In this document: one piece after another, positions 60,301 through 64,000 of the stretch | How the letters are laid out: the number at the start of each line of letters is the position of its first letter | How positions within the stretch are numbered: position 1 is the stretch's first letter | Origin: Pterobdella sp. o SKG-2022 | Lineage: Eukaryota; Annelida; Clitellata; Hirudinida; Piscicolidae | Length of the DNA: 64,000 nt | Direction of reading: 5' to 3' | Assembly (NCBI GenBank): GCA_964035795.1 | Contig: OZ038322.1 | Coordinates: forward strand, 14,516,711 to 14,580,710 | Program-made: the position numbers and the translations under genes | Notes under the pieces: generated by a model | Database searches by the model: none | Told to the model about the DNA's origin: nothing | What the model saw: the letters and a program-made list of their open reading frames with translations, nothing else

Positions 60301-61225
60301 GTTTTGTAGCTGATTTTTTAATGATGATTGATGGAGGATGTTCAAGTCATAAGCAAAGATAAACTCTTATAAAAAAAACAACAATTTCTGTGGAAAATAA
60401 ATAATATTGTGTTTAATATTTTATTGAAATGATAATTTTATACTGTCATATAACAAAACCAAAAACAATGAAACCATAATTTAAAATGAAAACATCGAAC
60501 CAGCCAATGATGGCTAGGCTAGTGCAGGTCCATCTAAGACAAGAAAGGCAGTTTTGGATGCCTTGTAGACTCAGTTCTCGAGACTCAACCTCATCATTCT
60601 CTTCATCATACCTCAGTTTGCAGATGCAACGAAACACCAGGTAGGCGAGCAGAGACATCAGAATCAGTAATAACATCAACACTGGCAGTGAAGCCCAAAA
60701 GATCAAGGACTGTTTGAATGTTGGTTGGTGGAGTGTTTTTGAGTTAATATATATATATGATGATGAAATGGTTGAAGTTATTTTGAAACTTTAATTTTTT
60801 GTTTATCATTTAAATGAAATTAATTCCTGAAATATCACCACTAATAAATTGATATTTTATATATCGCCTTTAGTAAAAGTTCAGAGCGTTTACTACAAAC
60901 TTAATGTAGCGAAAACACAACAAAGCAAGTGCTCATTGTTGGCCCAACACGGGGTCAAACTCAGTAACTTTGAATAATTAGTTTAATGCTCTGCCAACTG
61001 AGCTATCCAGGCTAACAAAACGGTTCAACCATCTATTTATCCGCATTCAACAACGAAAAACACATCAAAACGTTTAAAAAACACTAAGCTTACCTCTTTG
61101 TATTTGACATTTCCGAAATTGAATGTAGAGTTGACAAGCTCGAGAGAGAAGTCGAGATGTGGCATGGAGTGGAGGGTTTTCACCAACCATGTTGGTCTGT
61201 AGCCGGTGTGGTCAATCTTATCCAT
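56875..61225 (-). CDS. ttyh: Tweety homolog (TTYH family anion/volume-regulated channel)
   Basis: Twelve exons join in frame on the minus strand: 61094-61225, 60501-60709, 60082-60193, 59583-59735, 59304-59413, 59089-59184, 58489-58561, 58248-58317, 57757-57815, 57388-57477, 57120-57262, and 56951-57046 (possibly read through to TGA at 56875). The start region reads YRPTWLVKTLHSMPHLDFSL and VNSTFNFGN, the family signature at the outer N terminus. Then follow TM1 (LPVLMLLLILMSLLAYLVF), TM2 ending GVGFYGN, YEFYRWLVMIVVF into TM3, KNSKCML into TM4, SDFCRGPE, DILSYYMDK, YYIKCDPVN, NPFKE, VKLLALNDCYN, KGVC, and TM5 (TMVVLLCFFISVFLTILIFL). The four cysteines (DFC, IKC, DCY, GVC) fit the two extracellular disulfides of the family. 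Predicted 447-472 residues, slightly shorter than vertebrate TTYHs. The C-terminal end is uncertain. Confidence 0.9.
57264..57328. repeat. GT/CA microsatellite at a tweety splice acceptor
   Basis: An uninterrupted (GT)n run of about 32 units on the + strand. Read on the minus strand as (CA)n it forms the 3' end of tweety intron 10, directly before the acceptor CACACAG|CCC of the exon at 57120-57262. Confidence 0.95.
58760..58856. repeat. Foldback element in a tweety intron
   Basis: A 28-nt arm at 58760-58787 (TTTATTTCATTCCACGAAGC...TTTTCGTA) is nearly perfectly complementary to 58829-58856 (TACGAAAAGCTTCGTGGAAT...). The centre has CACTTGATAATGCAAG. Same family as 43001-43078. Confidence 0.75.
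60888..61015 (-). repeat. tRNA-derived SINE, copy 3 (tweety intron 1)
   Basis: The minus strand 61015-60937 reads GTTAGCCTGGATAGCTCAGT with an anticodon-like loop CTAATTA and a decayed box B (GTTTGACCC). The flank 60890-60936 carries the shared body (CTTAATGTAGCGAAAACACA). More diverged than copies 1 and 2. Here it lies in sense orientation relative to tweety, between exons 1 and 2. Confidence 0.7.
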
Positions 61226-63512
61226 TGAAGAATGTTAAAGTTTCGACATCATTTCAATTTTGTAAGTAAGCATGTTTGGGTATGAGTTTTGAATCATGTT
61301 AAAACTGGGGATATTATATAAATGAAAAGTTTGAAAATAATTTCCAAAGCCTCATTATGTTCAAAATGTAACGATGTGTCTAACCCACTACTCGTGTTTT
61401 TTGTCACTTGTTGCACTTTCGTTTTGTTTGGAAAATTATTTTTGGCTAATTGTATTTTTAATTTTAATCTTTATTATAAAAATATTAATGATTTTATTGG
61501 AAAATTTTTTTTTCAAATACATTTCTTTCAATTTTATCAAAAAATAATTTTAATTTTCATTAGTTGTGATTAAAACCTTGATTGTTTTGAGATAAATTTT
61601 CCTATTGCGTGATTTTGTATCAATGAATTTCAACAATAAAATGCATTTTATAATACACAGACTATTTTTAAAATATAAAAATAAAAGGTGATTTCTATAA
61701 TCAAAAAACCATATATTATATTTGATCAAATTTCAGATATAAGTCTTCTAAATAAATGAAAGAAGGTTTTCTTAGAAATAGTAAAACCTTATCTTAAAAA
61801 TCATTTTTAAAAACACGCATAAAATTTTAAAAAATATTCTATAATTTTAAAAAAGATCAAAAAATAAAATAAAAATCCTACTCTATAGTTTTTAAACATA
61901 AATGAAACAAAATTAATTATTTAAGAGATGGAAACAAAAGAATTCTTGCTCCAACCAAGCTTTTTCTTCACACACAATCATCCTACCTGCCTGTGTACAA
62001 ACTCAGGTGCTTTCCAATATACATTTAAAGGCATCTTTCCATTATATAATAATCACTTTCTTTTGTCAAGAGTAGTTTCAATGTATGAGAATTTTGATGT
62101 TTGTGTTTTTGATTAGTGAATATCAGTTTATAAAGTTTCACTCTATCGGTTGCGGTTGAATTTATGGATAAAACAAGTTTTTCCTAATCATTGTTTTTTT
62201 TGTTTTAAAGGATATTATTTTGTGTGCAGAATTGAACAATTCCTTTATAAATTGCAATATTTCTTCATTGATGAAAATATACGAAAAAATGGTGAATTTT
62301 CATTGAAAAAGTATTTTATTAAATAAATGATCAATTCATCATGAATAAATAATGATAAATTGTAAAATATTCATCAAAAAAGTTCAACTTTTTTTGATAG
62401 GAATAAACTTATCGAAAATTGAAGCTTTTGATGAAGTAAAATAGCATGAAGACACGATCAAAAGGGACAAAAAAGGTTTTATTTAAAAAAAGTCACGAAG
62501 CTGTCTGAAAATAATCATGAATTATTAAATGATCAAATTTCACACTATCAGGTGATGAGAATTTAAGATCTCCTTACCAAAAGCTTCGGATTTTGTTAAT
62601 AAAACCCTTTCTGTCGTTTTCTAATATAGCTTCATATATGTATTCAACAATCTTTCGAATAATTTGAAGTTGATTTTTTGTGAATTTATGTAAAAAAAAA
62701 TAATTAATCATAAAAATAACATAAAAGCAACGAAACATATCAAAATAAAATCAAAAAGTATTAGATAAAAGACACATACGATGTCTCTATAAGAATATAT
62801 TGCAAAAAATGTATATTTCGTTCACTTGTTCTGACAATGGCTTTTTAGAAATTGAAAAGTTTTGTTAATTACTTTTTAAAATTTTTTTTGTTTTTAATAT
62901 TTCATCGTCTTGCTCACCGGTCCTTACATTCAACATTGATAGTCGCAAAATAATTTTAAAAAAACTAAACTCCATATATAACTCGAGTTTTTCACGAATA
63001 AACTTCATTGTACAGAGCTTTTTAGTTTAATTTTATGCAGAAAATGAGCTGAAATTTTCAATAAGACAATACTTTTTCACAATTCAGGATGGATAATATC
63101 TACGGTTTCTATGAAACTTTAAAAACAAGTCTAATATTCATGAAAAACTTCATTATTTATAAATAAGCTTTATATTTACATACTTCTTTTTATAACTAAC
63201 CCTCATAATCATATAATTCTCCCACAAATAACCCTCATCTTTACATACAACTCTAAAGAATGTCAATGAGCGTCTGGACCAGCACAACCCCCTCCTTCAA
63301 ACTAGCGTCATGCAATCAAACAAGCAATTTCAAAGTATTTATTCTATAAAACATTTTGTTCATAGTTGCTATTTAGTTACCTTTTTTTTCGTTATTAAGA
63401 ATTTTAGTAAATATAAGTAGACATACTTGAGTCTTTTTTTGTTCCCATACTGTCACACTAAGCTTAATTTCTTCTCTACCACCCAATGGTGAACTCTCTA
63501 CTTAACACACAG
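61226..63512. other. AT-rich DNA upstream of tweety
   Basis: No coding exon recognised. 62484-62600 looks like another diverged foldback of the TCACGAAGC/GCTTCG type. The tweety promoter should lie at the left end; no specific element is identified. Confidence 0.5.
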
Positions 63513-63650
63513 AATCAAAGACGAAGGGAGGCCAGAAAGGAAACTCTATGAAAAGTCCTGGAGTCTTCACCAGAATCAACCACTCATACCACTACGCCAC
63601 CAGCTTCGTCGACTTCTTCGGCAAATTCGCTATCATTGCATTTGAGACTG
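63513..63650 (+). CDS. Candidate internal exon of an unrecognised gene
   Basis: Bounded by an acceptor ACACACAG at 63512 and a donor ACTG|GTAGAA after 63650; 138 nt, phase 1-1. Its frame is open across the exon and its GC content is clearly above the surroundings. It reads KGGQKGNSMKSPGVFTRINH, then SYHYATSFVDFFGKFAIIAF. I do not recognise the protein. On the minus strand the same stretch has stops in every frame checked. No neighbouring exon was identified in the window, so this is tentative. Confidence 0.4.
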
Positions 63651-64000
63651 GTAGAATCTTTTAAACTAACTTGTTCAATGATGTGATTTAGTTTGATATT
63701 AAGCTGAAATGGTTTATTTAAGGAACGTTAGTCTCAGAGAAGGTAATGATAGAAAACTTTTATACCGTAGTGTTTGAGTCCGATGGGTTCTGTAAACTTA
63801 GATACTAGCATAAGCCTGAAAAAAAATTAGTATTTATAAAACTTTTTGATACATATAATCTTGTTATTATCATTAAAACATATTTTTAAGTAAAACAAAA
63901 ATTAAAAATCGAAGAAAGACAATGTAATTAGTTGATTTTAATTTAGACAAAGTTTTTGTGGAAAAAAAAAATTTACCTGTACTTGGTAATATTACACTTT

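Overview
This is a eukaryotic (animal) genomic window. It is strongly AT-rich, with GT-AG introns, dispersed repeats and no bacterial features. About 70% of it is one gene. On the + strand, from 11401 to 55603, I can assemble 73 exons by splice site and reading frame into one open chain of about 9,018 residues. In order it has a signal peptide, a von Willebrand factor A (vWA) domain, about 2,884 Gly-X-Y triplets (about 8,650 residues), one membrane-spanning segment and a basic cytoplasmic tail of roughly 100 residues. At about 0.286 nm per residue the triple helix would be about 2.5 micrometres long. That length and the abundance of threonine at the Y position are the two hallmarks reported for annelid cuticle collagens, so my best guess is an annelid with an AT-rich genome (a siboglinid such as Osedax is possible but unproven) and the gene for a cuticle-type giant collagen. 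The phylum is inference; the gene structure is read from the sequence.

Layout. 653-1746 (- strand): first coding exon of an unrecognised secreted or membrane protein, lysine-rich, with a signal peptide. 1813-11400: about 9.6 kb of AT-rich intergenic DNA with a tRNA-derived SINE and an 0.8 kb, 29-bp-unit minisatellite. 11401-55603: the giant collagen gene. Its larger introns hold another SINE, two LINE remnants, a 1.9 kb piggyBac element with TTAA target sites, and several foldback elements. 56875-61225 (- strand): a tweety-homolog (TTYH) chloride/volume-regulated channel gene. I could join twelve exons, and the segments match the family in order through all five membrane spans and the four extracellular cysteines. 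It converges tail to tail with the collagen gene. 61226-64000: AT-rich, with one unrecognised candidate exon (63513-63650) and a foldback repeat.

The collagen exon model checks itself. Nearly every helical exon begins and ends after the first base of a glycine codon (phase 1). Exon lengths are exact multiples of 9 nt, except those containing a visible triplet interruption, the two pairs joined by phase-0 introns (each pair sums to a multiple of 9), and the last helical exon, which contains the end of the helix. One intron appears to use a GC donor.

The genes are not obviously functionally linked. The collagen would be anchored at the epidermal surface by its C-terminal membrane span with the vWA domain outermost; the tweety homolog is an independent membrane channel.
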